Below, one piece after another: positions 1 to 10,943 of a DNA stretch of 64,000 nucleotides. This DNA is from Anodontia alba. Its lineage: Eukaryota > Mollusca > Bivalvia > Lucinida > Lucinidae. The position numbers and the translations under genes are program-made. The notes under the pieces were generated by a model that saw nothing but the letters and a program-made list of their open reading frames with translations, was not told the origin of the DNA and searched no databases. The stretch spans positions 19,554,387-19,618,386 of the forward strand of contig OZ024830.1 of NCBI GenBank assembly GCA_964016985.1, given 5' to 3'. Each line of letters begins with the position of its first letter. Positions within the stretch are counted from its first letter, which is position 1.

Positions 1-299
1 GCAATACACGGAACCACGCTGCCATAGGTTCTTAGGTAAAAATAAACACATGTAAGTAACAAATAAGGATAGCTGATTTATGCTAATGAACATTTTTCTA
101 GGTATATTATGGAGACTGGATATACGCTTCGTGGATTTTCGCCATTTCCGCCAAAGAACAGCAATCGCCTTTTGTTGTTGTGCGGATTTTTAACGCTACC
201 AGGCACCCGAGGCACATAGAGGCAGCGGCGATTGCTATGTACATGTATTTGTACAGCCTTGCTTTCATGGATTACCCATGCACACTTGGTGCCGCTGTG

Positions 300-461
300 T
301 GTCACCAAGCGCCGTCCTGTTAACTTTGTACTCAACCCAGGGCACGTCGAGTATGAGCTGGGCGTACTAATGGTCTGAAAATTGTCTCGACCCGAGCGCG
401 AATCGAACCCACGATATCCCGCTTGAAAGTCGAATGCGCTAACCACTAGGCCACCCAGCCC
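300..461 (-). mobile_element. tRNA-derived SINE, copy a
   Basis: On the minus strand the head reads like a tRNA promoter. Box A is TGGCCTAGTGG (complement of 443-453) and box B is GGTTCGATTCG (complement of 399-409), at normal spacing. This is the RNA polymerase III internal promoter layout of tRNA-derived SINEs. The head is followed by unrelated sequence towards lower coordinates, so it is not a functional tRNA. Part of the head, CCACTAGGCCACC, is repeated at 462-473. The 3' limit is uncertain. Confidence 0.65.
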
Positions 462-669
462 ACTAGGCCACCACGCCTTTTGTAAAGCAGTCTAATCTAA
501 AAGGAGAAAATTACGGGGGCAAATTATTTCCTTTTTGAGTAGAGTCCTTTTCAAAAGGGAGGCAAAACCCATTTTGAAATAGACGAAAGTACATGTATAT
601 CCATTCCTCTTAAATCCCCATGCACTGATTTTTTTTTCTATCCATACCAGTGTGACCGTACCAGACTGG

Positions 670-773
<104 letters not shown>

Positions 774-871
774 TTGTTTGTCTGTGTTTGTTTTACACAA
801 ACTGGTACGAAATTACGAAATACACAGTTTAGTAACACATTGTAGTCTGGAGACCCCTAAAAGGGTAAATG

Positions 872-938
872 ACAAACAGTGCAGATCCAGATCAGACGCG
901 ATGAACGTGGCATCTGATCAGGGTCTCCACTGTTTTGC
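872..938. repeat. Family B hairpin (CAAACAGTG...CACTGTTTTG)
   Basis: Imperfect inverted repeat with arms CAAACAGTGCAGATCCAG and CAGGGTCTCCACTGTTTTG around a short loop. This is the first of about fourteen copies of the same hairpin in the window, all with arms close to GCAAACAGTGTAGAYCCAGAT. Confidence 0.75.
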
Positions 939-1084
939 AAATAGTTCAGTCGTTTTTTTCTCTAGGAATTTCTAAATCACATAGCCTGACCTGCCTAAAA
1001 TTGAAGTTAGAGTCTTCCAATATGTAGTGTGGTGTAGTCCGTTCAGTCTACATTGGTTAAAAGTCTTGGTAAAATTACGCAGTC

Positions 1085-1353
1085 ACATCACGAAAACATG
1101 CCTATATAATTTTGATCCACTTAAACCCCACTTTTATAGAGTAAAACTGGGGTTTACAGGGGTGTATATTATTTTCCTAATTTCTGCTCAAAAAACTTTC
1201 TGCTCGAGGCGGTTCTAACAAGTACCCACGATCTATGTTTTTTGAGCAGAAATATGAAAAATATCAGAATTTTTTATCTGAAAATTTTCTTTTTTTTTTT
1301 TTTTTTTTGAGGTAAAATTTTCAGTATATTTGAATAGGCATGTTTTCGTAATG
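1085..1353 (+). mobile_element. MITE family A, copy 1
   Basis: Terminal inverted repeats are CATCACGAAAACATGCC at the left and the complement of ATTACGAAAACATGCC at the right. The element contains AAACCCCACTTTTATA and GTAAAACTGGGGTTTACAG at fixed positions. A central hairpin carries TAGATTGTGGGTACTCG in intact copies; here the left half of the hairpin is deleted. There is no coding capacity, so it must depend on a transposase made elsewhere. Confidence 0.85.
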
Positions 1354-1377
1354 AAAAGTACAATATTGAACGTAGCT

Positions 1378-1475
1378 CAACGGGCACATGACAACTATAT
1401 ACAACGTCATCCGCATTAACGTTGACGTTGCATCGACGATTATGCGACGTTGTATAAGCGGCAAGTGCCCCTTAG
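1378..1475. repeat. Degenerate family E palindrome (ACGT-rich)
   Basis: GGGCACATGAC at the left and CAAGTGCCCCT at the right frame ACGTTGACGTTGC-type repeats. It resembles the intact palindrome at 22056-22163 but is diverged. Confidence 0.5.
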
Positions 1476-1897
1476 AGAAAGCGACGCAAAAAGATAATAA
1501 AAAACGTAGAAAGTAACACAAAAATAATGAACCATAAACAATATAAAAAAGCGTAGTGTTGGTAAACAAGTTATGTGAAAGGTCCGGTAAATGTGTTCTT
1601 ACCCACTTGCCTGGAAATTCAGGCTGACATTAACAACGAAAGGTAGCTTACATTAAAAGTCTATGTCATGAACTGTTAATTGCGTTATGTAGAATCGTGA
1701 CAGGTGTGATAATTTAGTATAATAATTAAACAGAAAAAACGCTATTCGTTCGTATTTTTTCCGTACTCCTCAAAATCAAATGTTTGAAGTGAAGGTAATT
1801 TAGATGGCGACCCATTGTCTTGACAGTGGTCGTTTAGGTCATCGTAAATAATTCAGAATTGAGCTACAACGTGAGAAAACGAACCTTCTGACATATG

Positions 1898-2173
1898 CAT
1901 CACGAAAACACGCCTATATAATTTCGACCCCCTTTAACCCCACTTTTATATAGTAAAACTGGGGTTTACAGGGGTATACATTATTTTTGTTATTTATGCT
2001 CAAAAACAGATTGTAGGTACTCGTTAGAACCGCCTCGGCGAGGCGGTTCTAACGAGTACCCACAGTCTATGTTTTGAGCAGAAATGTGAAAAATATCAGA
2101 ATTTTTATCTGATTATTTTCAGTTTTTGGTGGTGAAATTTTCAATATATTTTGAATAGAGGTGTTTTCGTAAT
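1898..2173 (+). mobile_element. MITE family A, copy 2
   Basis: Same termini as copy 1 (CATCACGAAAACACGCC at the left, GTGTTTTCGTAAT at the right). The central hairpin is present: GGTACTCGTTAGAACCGCC, a short loop, then GGCGGTTCTAACGAGTACC. Confidence 0.88.
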
Positions 2174-2199
2174 TGGCGCCCAACAAGACTGAGATTAGC

Positions 2200-2345
2200 C
2201 TGTGCATCCGCACCGTCTGATCAGAGTCTTCAGTGTCTGCCTGAAGAAACTCTGCATTCTTGGCTATCCAAAATGCACCCAGTGAAGATTCTGTTCAGAC
2301 TGCCCGAATGCACAGGTTGATCTGAATCTTCACTGGGCGCACATG
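2200..2345. repeat. Degenerate GATCAGACTGTGC-type hairpin repeat
   Basis: Arms of the form TGATCAGAGTCTTC and GAAGATTCTGTTCAGACTG recur. Related pieces lie at 7620-7700, 15655-15700, 19855-20000, 20360-20430, 23995-24030 and 27030-27065. Confidence 0.45.
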
Positions 2346-2385
2346 TCTGAAGGTACGTTTCTGGCGTTAAGGCTCCCGGTGCAAC

Positions 2386-2666
2386 CATCACGAAAACATG
2401 CCTATATAATTTAGACTCCCTTAAACCCCACTTTTATATGGTAAAACTGGGGTTTACAGGGGTATACATTATCTTCCTTATTTCTGCTCAAAAACATAGA
2501 TTGTGGGTACTCGTTAGAACCGCATCGTCGAGGTGGTTCTAACGAGTACCCACAATCTATGTTTTGAGCAGAAATATGAAAAATATCAGAGTTTTTTTAA
2601 TCTGAAAATTTTCAGTTTTTGGAAACGAAAATTTCTATATATTTGAATAGGCGTGTTTTCGTAATG
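2386..2666 (+). mobile_element. MITE family A, copy 3
   Basis: Full-length copy with CATCACGAAAACATGCC and CGTGTTTTCGTAATG termini. The central palindrome is GTGGGTACTCGTTAGAACCG, then CGGTTCTAACGAGTACCCAC with one mismatch. Confidence 0.9.
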
Positions 2667-2738
2667 GTCATTTTGAGCCTCGGGCGCAGAGCGGAGCTTT
2701 AATGTTAGCGCACTTTGAACATTTTGTAACGAACCCGG

Positions 2739-3027
2739 CCGGCCTCGGTGGCTTGCCCGATGCGCGTCCGACTGGTGATCTGGAGGTTGCGAGTTCGATC
2801 CCCGCCGGCAACATTCTTTCGTGGAGATTGATCATGAAATATTTTCTACGGTCATTCTCTCCCTTCCGCTGATTCAAGAAGGGCAGTTGTCAGTTTCTGG
2901 CGAAAGTAAAGTGCTCAATACTGGGTAACCGCTTTGATGACTAAGCATGCCCAGTAAAAGTATGGTAAACTCGACATTGCCCCAATGGATTGACTGGGCC
3001 GTAAACCATCAACACAAACAAACAAAC
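2739..3027 (+). mobile_element. SINE family S1, degenerate copy
   Basis: tRNA-like head (GGCCTCGGTGGC; box B GAGTTCGATCCCC), the S1 body (AACATTCTTTCGTGGAGA, GAAGGGCAGTTGTCAGT) and the S1 tail ending GGATTGACTGGGCCGTAAA plus (CAAA)n. Box A is damaged. Same family as the copies near 30239, 31945, 53881 and 55890. Confidence 0.85.
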
Positions 3028-3254
3028 GACCCCTATCAATTAGTCCAGTTGCGCCGTCTCTCGCTTTTAAGCCGTACGGGTACCGTATATACATTAAGTA
3101 TGCCGACAGACCGGACTGATTAATTTGTATTTGCCCAGACAGTGGTAATGGTTAAGCGGTGCTTGGAGCGGGTATGCATCCCAGCAAACTACATCGCTGT
3201 AATGAAGAGTCTCAATAAAACCGAAGCTTGGATTTTAGTTCTCTTAAGTGTTTG

Positions 3255-3271
3255 TTTTTTTTTTTTTTTCT

Positions 3272-3304
<33 letters not shown>
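3255..3304. repeat. Poly(T) tract
   Basis: T-rich run with single C and G interruptions. The Phe-rich and Lys-rich frames here are artefacts. Confidence 0.95.
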
Positions 3305-3613
3305 TTTGTTTCCAAGGACAGTCGGAAAGTTATAAATTTGATTGTACTTGTCGCCCTTTACAAAATATATGCTCAATGCGAGAAAATTGCCTGTAAGCCC
3401 TGTGCGGGTGAGGAATACCTCGGCACAGCTTTTTATGCTCGCATTATAATATTTCTCTCCCAAGACCAATGACTGGTTTTGAGAGGCCATCTAGTAACGA
3501 AACGCTACTATCCATTTATCAGAGTCCATGTGTCAGTCCAGGTGTGAATACATTTATCCACTTCGGCCTCTGTGGGAAACCGTTCTCCTAGTGCATAGTT
3601 TTAACCCCAAGCA

Positions 3614-3859
3614 GGGCCCAGTTGTTCAAAGCTAACGACGTCGTTAGTTAACGATTCGTTAAACTTTACATCGAGTGATACGCAAATATGCTGAAATTTT
3701 TTGCTGAAAAAAATGTGAGTAGCTTTTGCAGTGCAAAAGCTACTCACATTTTTTTCAGCAAAAAATATCAGAATATTGTGTATTGAATCCGCTAAAACAG
3801 TTAACGAAATGACCCTTAACGAGCTCGTTAAGCTAACGATGCTTTGAACAACCGGGCCC
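3614..3859. mobile_element. Foldback family C, copy 1
   Basis: Terminal repeats GGGCCCAGTTGTTCAAAGC and GCTTTGAACAACCGGGCCC. The interior is a near-perfect hairpin, GTGAGTAGCTTTTGCAGTGC, whose arm continues as AAAGCTACTCACAT. Five copies are in the window, and the other four are in gene 1 introns. No coding capacity. Confidence 0.88.
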
Positions 3860-3866
3860 TGGTCTC

Positions 3867-4160
3867 CATACAGCACAGTCGGTAGCGCTTCTGACTGCAA
3901 ATCCAAGGGTCACAAGCTCGAAACCCAGCTCGGCCACATAACTTTCATAGAATTTGATCATGAAATCATTTTACCCCTTCCGCTGGTTCAAGAAGGGCAA
4001 TTGTCAGTTAACTGGCGAAAGTATGTGCGTGCACAAGTACTGATTAAACGTTTAGAGGACTAAACCTGTCCAGGGAAAGTCTGAGTATGTTATGGGTCGG
4101 CTCGGCATAACCTTAATAGTGTTGACTGGGCTGTAAAACGCCAACTAATAGAAACAAACA
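3867..4160 (+). mobile_element. Diverged SINE related to S1
   Basis: The body has GAAGGGCAATTGTCAGTTA, GGCGAAAGTATGTGCG and a tail GTGTTGACTGGGCTGTAAAA, all recognisable as S1. The head is a different tRNA-like sequence (AGTCGGTAGCGCTTCTGACT) with a weak box B. Older than the S1 copies near 30 kb. Confidence 0.7.
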
Positions 4161-4317
4161 GTTTATTTTCGAATGCGAATAACAAAGATTATATAGGCAC
4201 ATTCTGGCGTAAAGCATTTTTTTTTTTGTTTGGAAATATTCTAGTGGCTCAGTAACAATAGGCAGTGAGCATTTACAAGCATAATTCGAACTTTTTAAAA
4301 TCTACCTGTATTCTACT

Positions 4318-4340
4318 GAAAAAAAAAAAAAAAAAAAAAA
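4318..4340. repeat. Poly(A) tract
   Basis: About 22 consecutive A residues. Confidence 0.9.
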
Positions 4341-5333
4341 CCGTCAAACTATCAGTTTCTTATAAGTAAAACTGAGCTTTAACTGTTAAGATTAAGATTT
4401 ACTTTTATCACATGACCGTCACGTTATTCAGTGAAATAACCCATGTCATAAAAATCATATAACCATACGTGTTATAACACCTGCAAGGCTTCCCATTGGT
4501 TAGCCTAATTACCCTCATTAATATTCGTATTACACCGCTTATTGATAGCAACCAAGATGGTGTCCGCGTTCGCCGATACAACTTTCACTTTTGAAACAGA
4601 TCCTGCCTTCAGTTTTGAGATGATTTTGAGATGAACGATAAATGTCAGACCGATGGAGGGAGTAGACGCAAAACAATCACAAGGTGAATAACAAGACTAC
4701 CAGAAATATTCATGGTGGTAAAAATTCGATGTTTTCCCGCAACATATTTGGAGGCACTCTCAACATCGATATCGTCAAACCGTCAATGAAAAAAAAAATC
4801 ACCACCTCTAAAAAACATTAGAGGATGACATGACTCAGATAGTCAATAAATGTGTCAAATTAAAATCCAAATTACAGTTAAAATGTTTTATAGTTTTGAA
4901 ATCTGTCGTTTACTTGAGTGTGTCAATCACGGCATAAAACTATATTGATCAAGGACAGTGACCTTTAAATACGTCAGCTGACTGTGAGGGATTTCCCTAC
5001 TGATTCTCAGTGACGTATTGACTCGCTGAATGACGTTCTTCAATGGAATACATGTATTTAGTTTTGAACTGATTTATTCAAATGAAATATTTATTAGCTC
5101 AAATAAAAATCATCATTATTTCTTTCAGTTTAACGAAGTAATAAATGGCATACTTATCTTGTTTCTAGTTATTTTCGGTACTTATCAAACAATATGCGAA
5201 CTGTTTTTGTTGCGTAGTACTATTGAATCCTTGGTAGTGAGTTGTTCCGCTTGGCTATGGAAAGCCGTTATCTTTAAAAATATATTTTGTGCATTTTTTT
5301 TTTGTCATCGGAAGGGCCATGTGATGAACAGAA

Positions 5334-5480
5334 TCTTACATTCGTGGTCATTTAATATGAAATTTATGAAACTCGTTGGGTAATTTCGGTATTTTGCTCG
5401 CTAAAGCTCGCAAAATACAGAAATTACCCAAACTCGTTTCATAAATTTCATATTAAATGACCACTCATGTAAGATCCTCT
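5334..5480. mobile_element. Long foldback with about 65 bp arms
   Basis: Left arm begins CTTACATTCGTGGTCATTTA and reaches GGTATTTTGCTCG. The complementary arm starts CTCGCAAAATACAG after a 6 bp loop and ends with TAAATGACCACTC. It is nearly perfect over about 65 bp. ATTTAATATGAAATTTATGA sits in the arm. It may be the end of a larger element, but the outer limits are not visible. Confidence 0.8.
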
Positions 5481-5524
5481 ATGTGTACATGTAAGTCATA
5501 AATATCAGCACATAATCATACAAT

Positions 5525-5537
5525 TACACACACACAC

Positions 5538-5622
<85 letters not shown>
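5525..5622. repeat. Compound (CA)n(TA)n microsatellite
   Basis: About 54 bp of CA repeat with one G interruption runs directly into about 45 bp of TA repeat. Confidence 0.97.
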
Positions 5623-5624
<2 letters not shown>

Positions 5625-5784
5625 ATCCTTTTACTGATAAAAAATAATATGACTAGCATATTTGGAAACATTTAAAATTAGCACAGGTCAAATATCACAG
5701 TTCACTTTTAACTAAGAATGCACAATTTATATGATTAAGATGATATGAGTTAGACTAAATGTACACAGGATAGCCCTTAAAGTT

Positions 5785-6059
5785 CATTACAAAAACGTGC
5801 CTATTCAAATTTACTGAAAATTTTACAACCAAAAAATGAAAATTTTCAGATAAAAAAGCTGATATTTTTCATATTTTTGCTCAAAACATAGATTGTGGGT
5901 ACTCGTTAGAACCGCCTCGACGAGGCGGTTCTAACGAGTACCCACAATCTATGTTTTTGAGCAGAAATAAGAAAATGTATACCCCTGTAAATCCCAGTTT
6001 TACTATATAAAAGTGGGGTTTAAGGGGGGTCAAAATTATAAAGGCATGTTTTCCTGATG
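5785..6059 (-). mobile_element. MITE family A, copy 4
   Basis: Reverse orientation. Left end CATTACAAAAACGTGCC, right end GGCATGTTTTCCTGATG. The central hairpin GGTACTCGTTAGAACCGCCT with loop CGACG is intact and perfect. It is followed by the A-rich tract at 6126-6152 and a CAA repeat to about 6173. Confidence 0.9.
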
Positions 6060-6394
6060 TGCAGCAACTTATTTCCAATACGGCCCTGTTAAACTGACGG
6101 TGGGTCAAGATCAAGATTTAAGCGAAAAAAAAAAAAAAAAAAAAAAAAAAAACAACAACAACAACAACAACAAAAAACGAATTATCACAAACAGTACTTT
6201 GTTTTTGATACTGAAGCTCTGACTAGGGCCACAGTCACTAAAATAGTGCATTTATCAAACCCGAGAATGATAAAAAGTATCAGATATAAATAATAAATCC
6301 AACATGACATAAAACGTATTCCCGCCATTAAACAGTCCAAACTGAATTATCATTGTCTTCATGTTGTAGTATAAAAACGTTTATTTTTTTTATT

Positions 6395-7284
6395 TTATAA
6401 ATACACGGAACACTTTTTGTGATAAATTTTATGTACAGGATTCAATCTCATTTGTTTGACTCTATTCTCAACTTCCAGCATTCCTAAACCAGACAAATCT
6501 GAACTTTTTACAGTTGTCCTCGGGCCACAATTATCGATATACCTTACCACCTTATTTTGCAAAATTTGTAATCTATTTTTGAATTGCTTAGTTAAACTAC
6601 TATACCAAGATGGTGTAGTATAGTAAAAATGACATTGAATCAGTGAACTATATAAAAATTTTCTTAAAGAAATATTTAAAAATATCCTTGTCTATGTAGA
6701 AATCTCAATCTGGAATTCGTTTTCTTAATCACACTACATGCAATAGACTCACCAGCCACAAATTTTGATCCAATACAACTCCAAGGTACTTTACTGAGTT
6801 TTGACTTTTTATATTCTGACCATTACAAATAATACTAAATTCTTTAGCTTTACGTAATTTCCTTTTCGATCCAAAATATATACATTCAGTTTTTCCAAGA
6901 TAAAGAGAAAGCTTGTTATCTACTAACCACTCACTACAGGACTCTAATTCTTTCCCTAGTTTATAAGTAATGGGGTCTCTATGAGAAAAAAGGATTGCGC
7001 TATCACCGCACATAGCATTGGCTAGCAATCATTACTTATACTTGAGACCATGTCATTAATATAACATAAAAAAAATAACGGGCCTAAGATACTACCCTGA
7101 GGTACACCACAAGTTATACTTTCTACATCCGAAATAGTATGATTAATATTGACTACCTGTGTCCTATTTGACAAGTATGAGTGAAACCACGCCACAGACT
7201 CAACCCCCATAACCCTAAGCTTTGCAAACAATATTTTATGGTCGACAATGGTGAACGCTTTCTGCAAATCCAATACGACAATTC
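6395..7284 (-). pseudogene. LINE reverse-transcriptase relic (Jockey/CR1-like group)
   Basis: Minus-strand frames encode the C-terminal half of a non-LTR reverse transcriptase. The start at 7273 shows DLQKAF, WFHSYLSNRTQ and the conserved GVPQGSILGPLFFLCYIND. The next piece (7028 downwards) has the remains of the catalytic YADD box as CGDSAIL, then ESCSEWLVDNKLSLYLGKTE and VKYLGVVLD. A third piece down to 6400 in another frame carries PSWYSSL and a VKQMRLNPVHKIYH-type ending. Frameshifts separate the pieces and the catalytic box is altered, so the copy is dead. Sequence at and above 7285 is not LINE-like, consistent with 5' truncation. Clade assignment is by eye. Confidence 0.85.
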
Positions 7285-7832
7285 CAGTAAACAGGCCTTT
7301 GAAAGTCTGGTATTTAATCTTGTCTGTTAAATGTATGAGACATGAGTCAGTGGAGTACTGTGCGAGAAGGATAAAAGTAAAGCTGTTTTAGGTGAATTAA
7401 AGACTGGCGCAGGGCGACAAACTTTGAAAACACTGCTTACGGTTCTTAAAAATGATCTAAAAGGCGAAAAAATGTAACATAAAAAACTTAATTAACAAGC
7501 GAAAAAGTGCCTTCGAACATGCGCAAAATATGCAGATTCAGATCATCTTGAAAATGCGCAAAGTATCATCCGGGCCTTTGCTCTCCACTCATACATTCTG
7601 TAGTATCCAATGATCCTGTTAGCGGACAGTGAAGGAACTGATCAGACTGCGCAGATGCGCAGGCTGATCTGGGCTTTCGCTGTCCACATATTCCCGAAGA
7701 CACGTTTTCGCACAGCGAGGCCCAAATAACACAATCACTTATCTCTTCAACCACCACACCGTATTGTAAATAAAAAATACGCTGAAGGGGACTGGAAATA
7801 GTGCGGACACTAAGGTGCGTCAAATATCAAAA

Positions 7833-9010
7833 CAAGCGGGCCAAGATGGCCCTGCATCGCTCACCTGAGTCCCAGACAAGTGATCCCTGGGGTAGGGTCA
7901 TTTTTACCCCAGGGCTGTTGACAAGTTGATACTTCCAATGACGTTTTGTGTCAATCGGCCTTTCAGTTTAGGAGAAGAGTTTTGAAAGAGATTTTCAAAA
8001 TGGCAACCATGCCGGCCATCTTGGATTTCCAATGGGAACGATTTTAGCTAGTTTCGATCTGCAAGTCACTCCAATATGTCCTTTCTAGTTTCGAGTCAAT
8101 TGGTCTTACAGTTCAGGAGTAAAAATTCAAAACAGATTTTCAACATGGCGGCCATCTTCCGATCGTAACAATTTTATCGATTTTTAATCTACAGGTCACC
8201 CGATAGTTCATACTAAGTTTTCATTCAATATGCCTTACGGTTCAGGAGTAGAAGTTCAAAAAAGATTTTCAAGATGGCGGCCATCTTGGATTTCCCATTT
8301 AAACAATTTTAATTATTTTTTTATCTACAAGTCACCTCGATTCTTCTACTGAAGTTTCGAATCAATTGGCCTTTCAGTTAAGGAGAAAAAAATGGAAATA
8401 GATTTTCAAGATGGCAGCCGTGGTGGCCATGCTGGATTTCTGATAAGGACGATTTTAGCTTCTTCTTTTTTTCTCTCTCTCTACAAGTCCCCCAATACTT
8501 CCTATCAAGTTTCGAGTCAACTGGCCTTTCAATTAAGGAGAAGTATTTCGCAATAGATTTTCAAGATAACAGCCGTGCAGCAATCTAGAATTTCCAATCA
8601 GAACGATTTTCGCTTTTTTTTTATCTACAAGTCGCTCTGATATGTCATACGAAGTTTCCACTCAATTGTCCTTTCCATTCAAGAGAAGTTCAAAATAGAT
8701 TTTCAAGATGGCGCCAAGCAGGCCTCCTGGATTTCCGATTGGAGGCATTTTAGCTATTTTTGATCTACAAGTCACCTCCTATCAAGTTTCGTGTCAGTTG
8801 GCATCTTGGATTTTCGATCGATGCGGTTTCAGCTATTTTTGATCTATAGGTCACTCTGATACTTCCTACCAAGTTTCGAGTCAATTGGCCCAGGGATGTA
8901 GGAGGAGTAGCCTTTAAAGGAAATTGTTGACGCCGAATGAGGGACGACGCACGACGGACATTGACCGATCACAATAGTTCACCTTGCGCACTTCGTTCTC
9001 GGGTGAGGTA
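7833..9010 (-). mobile_element. Tandem-repeat element, CTCACCTGAG type (copy 1)
   Basis: Begins CAAGCGGGCC and CTCACCTGAG and ends CTCGGGTGAGGT. The interior is six or more diverged units of roughly 120-150 bp built on AAGATGGCGGCCATCTTGGA, ATCTACAAGTCAC and TCAATTGGCCTTTCAG. The termini match the element at 61471-63690 in reverse, so the 5' end is at 9010. The other arm of the inverted duplication has an uninterrupted site, which defines both ends. No protein is encoded. Confidence 0.8.
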
Positions 9011-9308
9011 AATAGGAGAATGTCATGCAACCCTCTGTTTATTTTCCTGTAATTGTGAATCGAATTTGAAACCAAATTCTTTGTTTAATGGCAGAAATCT
9101 GCTTTCTACTGGAGCAAAGGTAGTATATATTGGATACACATTCCTGAAGTTGTCGAGTATAAATGATTTCTTACGGGTTGTAAGGTAAACGTTCTTTATG
9201 AACCAAACTATATTTCGTTACCATTCGTTAGCCAAGATAATGGGATTTTTATCGAATTTTGTGATTAAGGGGCTATTGGATAGGTTTTGATTGAGGGGAT
9301 TGTGGCAT

Positions 9309-9415
9309 CCCAGCTAACATTCTTTATAAATCTATAGCGGGCCGTGATCGGCCCGTCAGCTTCCCTGACGGGCCGATAACGGCCCGCTATAGATTTATAA
9401 AGAATGCTTGCTGGG
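9309..9415. mobile_element. GC-rich palindromic MITE, family F copy 1
   Basis: Ends CCCAGC and GCTGGG. Arms CATTCTTTATAAATCTATAG and GCGGGCCGTGATCGGCCCG pair with their complements at 9365-9408. It is flanked on both sides by AT, a possible 2 bp target duplication. Confidence 0.8.
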
Positions 9416-9529
9416 ATATAGATTCGGTGTTCGTCCACTACGAGGCATTGTGTGTTTCTTGAATGAGGTGAGGCGATGAGGCTTGGTAGGTGGGTGGTCT
9501 GGTAATCAAGATTGGGTATGCGGCTTTGT

Positions 9530-9596
9530 CTAGGGTAGATAATATGTGTAGATATCTACCCTTCATTTTTGAAGTTGCACTATCTACCCTAGTCTA
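9530..9596. repeat. Short hairpin CTAGGGTAGATA...TATCTACCCTAG
   Basis: CTAGGGTAGATA pairs with TATCTACCCTAG, and GTAGATATCTAC lies between. Function unknown. Confidence 0.5.
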
Positions 9597-10085
9597 CACT
9601 ACAGTACATAAAAGTGCAGCCTATCGCAGTGCCGTGCGGTACATTTTCGGACTGAATTTCAATGCTGTACAGTGTAATCTTGGGAGTCCACAGCAGTACA
9701 ATACCTGTGAAATGCCGAATACCTAATTGTTAGAACCTGAAAATGTACCGAAACCGATATTATCGATAGTTCCATTTATGTAGAAAGAAACTGAACTCTC
9801 TGTTTAAATGCTTATTTTTGAAGAAAGATAAACATTACACAAAAGTCTAACGGAATTTTCACATTCCATGTTTTCTCTGACAACTGAGCGGTTCTTTGCA
9901 TTTCCATAACACATTCCAGGTAGGTCAAATTCCAGTTAATACAGGACCTAAATCGCATTCAAAAAGTGAGCTAATATCCCCTTCCATATAAAATTAGATA
10001 CGCTGTAATATTCATAGTTCATATTCTCTAATAACGTTATAATGACATATAATACCAATTGTGGTGCAAACGGCTAAACCCATAA

Positions 10086-10364
10086 CATCACGAAAACACG
10101 CCTATATAATTTTGACCCCCTTAAACCCCACTTTTATATAGTAAAACTGGGGTTTACAGAGGTATACGTTATTTTTTCTTATTTTACTAAAAAACATAGA
10201 TTGTGGGTATTAGTTAGAACCGCCTCGGTGAGGCGGTTCTAACGAGCACACACAATCTATGTTTTGAGCAGTAATATGAAAAATATCAGAATTTTTTATC
10301 TGAAAATATTCCTTTTTTGGTTGTAAAATTTTCAATATATTTGAATAGGCGTGTTTTCGTAATG
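10086..10364 (+). mobile_element. MITE family A, copy 5
   Basis: CATCACGAAAACACGCC and CGTGTTTTCGTAATG termini with the central GAACCGCCTCGGTGAGGCGG hairpin. It lies in the loop of the inverted duplication. Confidence 0.9.
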
Positions 10365-10672
10365 ATGACATAGTGCAATCTTTCCTGGCCATAAAAAAAA
10401 AACATTGTAGGTTATACAGTGAATAAATGACAAAGTTAGTAAGGACAAGGCATACTACGAGTACCAAACAGTTCTGTCATGGCCATTACGAGTGCTCTGT
10501 ATGCCACAATCCCCTGAATCACAACCTATCCAATTAAGCACAACGATCCCCTCAGTCACAAAATCGATAAAAATCTCATGTTTTTGGCTAACGAATAAAA
10601 ACGGAATATAGTTTGGTTCGTAAAGAACGTTGACCTGACAGCTATTTTAAGTTATGGTGATGGAGGAAATCA

Positions 10673-10943
10673 CATTACGAAAACACGCTTATTCAAATAT
10701 ATTGAAAATTTTACCACCAAAAATTGAAAGTTTTCCGATAAAAAATTCTGATAGTTTTCATATTTCTGCTTAAAACATAGATTGTGGGTACTCGTTAGAA
10801 CCGAGGCGGTTCTAACGAGTACCCACAATCTATGTTTTTAAGCAGAAATAAGGCAAATAATGTATACCCCTGTGAACCCCAGTTTTACTATATAAAAGTG
10901 GGGTTTAAGGGGGTCAAAATTATATAGGTATGTTTTCGTGATG
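10673..10943 (-). mobile_element. MITE family A, copy 6
   Basis: Reverse-oriented copy starting CATTACGAAAACACGC and ending TATGTTTTCGTGATG. The loop of the central hairpin is shortened to GAACCGAGGCGGTTC. The other arm of the inverted duplication (near 9165) lacks it, so it inserted after the duplication. Confidence 0.9.

Noticed and set aside
443..453. Functional tRNA genes at 300-461, 30239, 46539 or 53881
   Set aside because: Box A and B are present, but the acceptor stem and cloverleaf cannot be closed and SINE bodies follow.
2668..2877. Frames with MNQRKGENDRRKYFMINLHER or MAQLDAPSDWRPEG
   Set aside because: These recur at 30100, 30250, 31869, 53830, 53890 and 55872 because they are frames through SINE S1, not genes.
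3142..3490. Phe-rich and Lys-rich open frames
   Set aside because: They read through a poly(T) tract and have no coding features.
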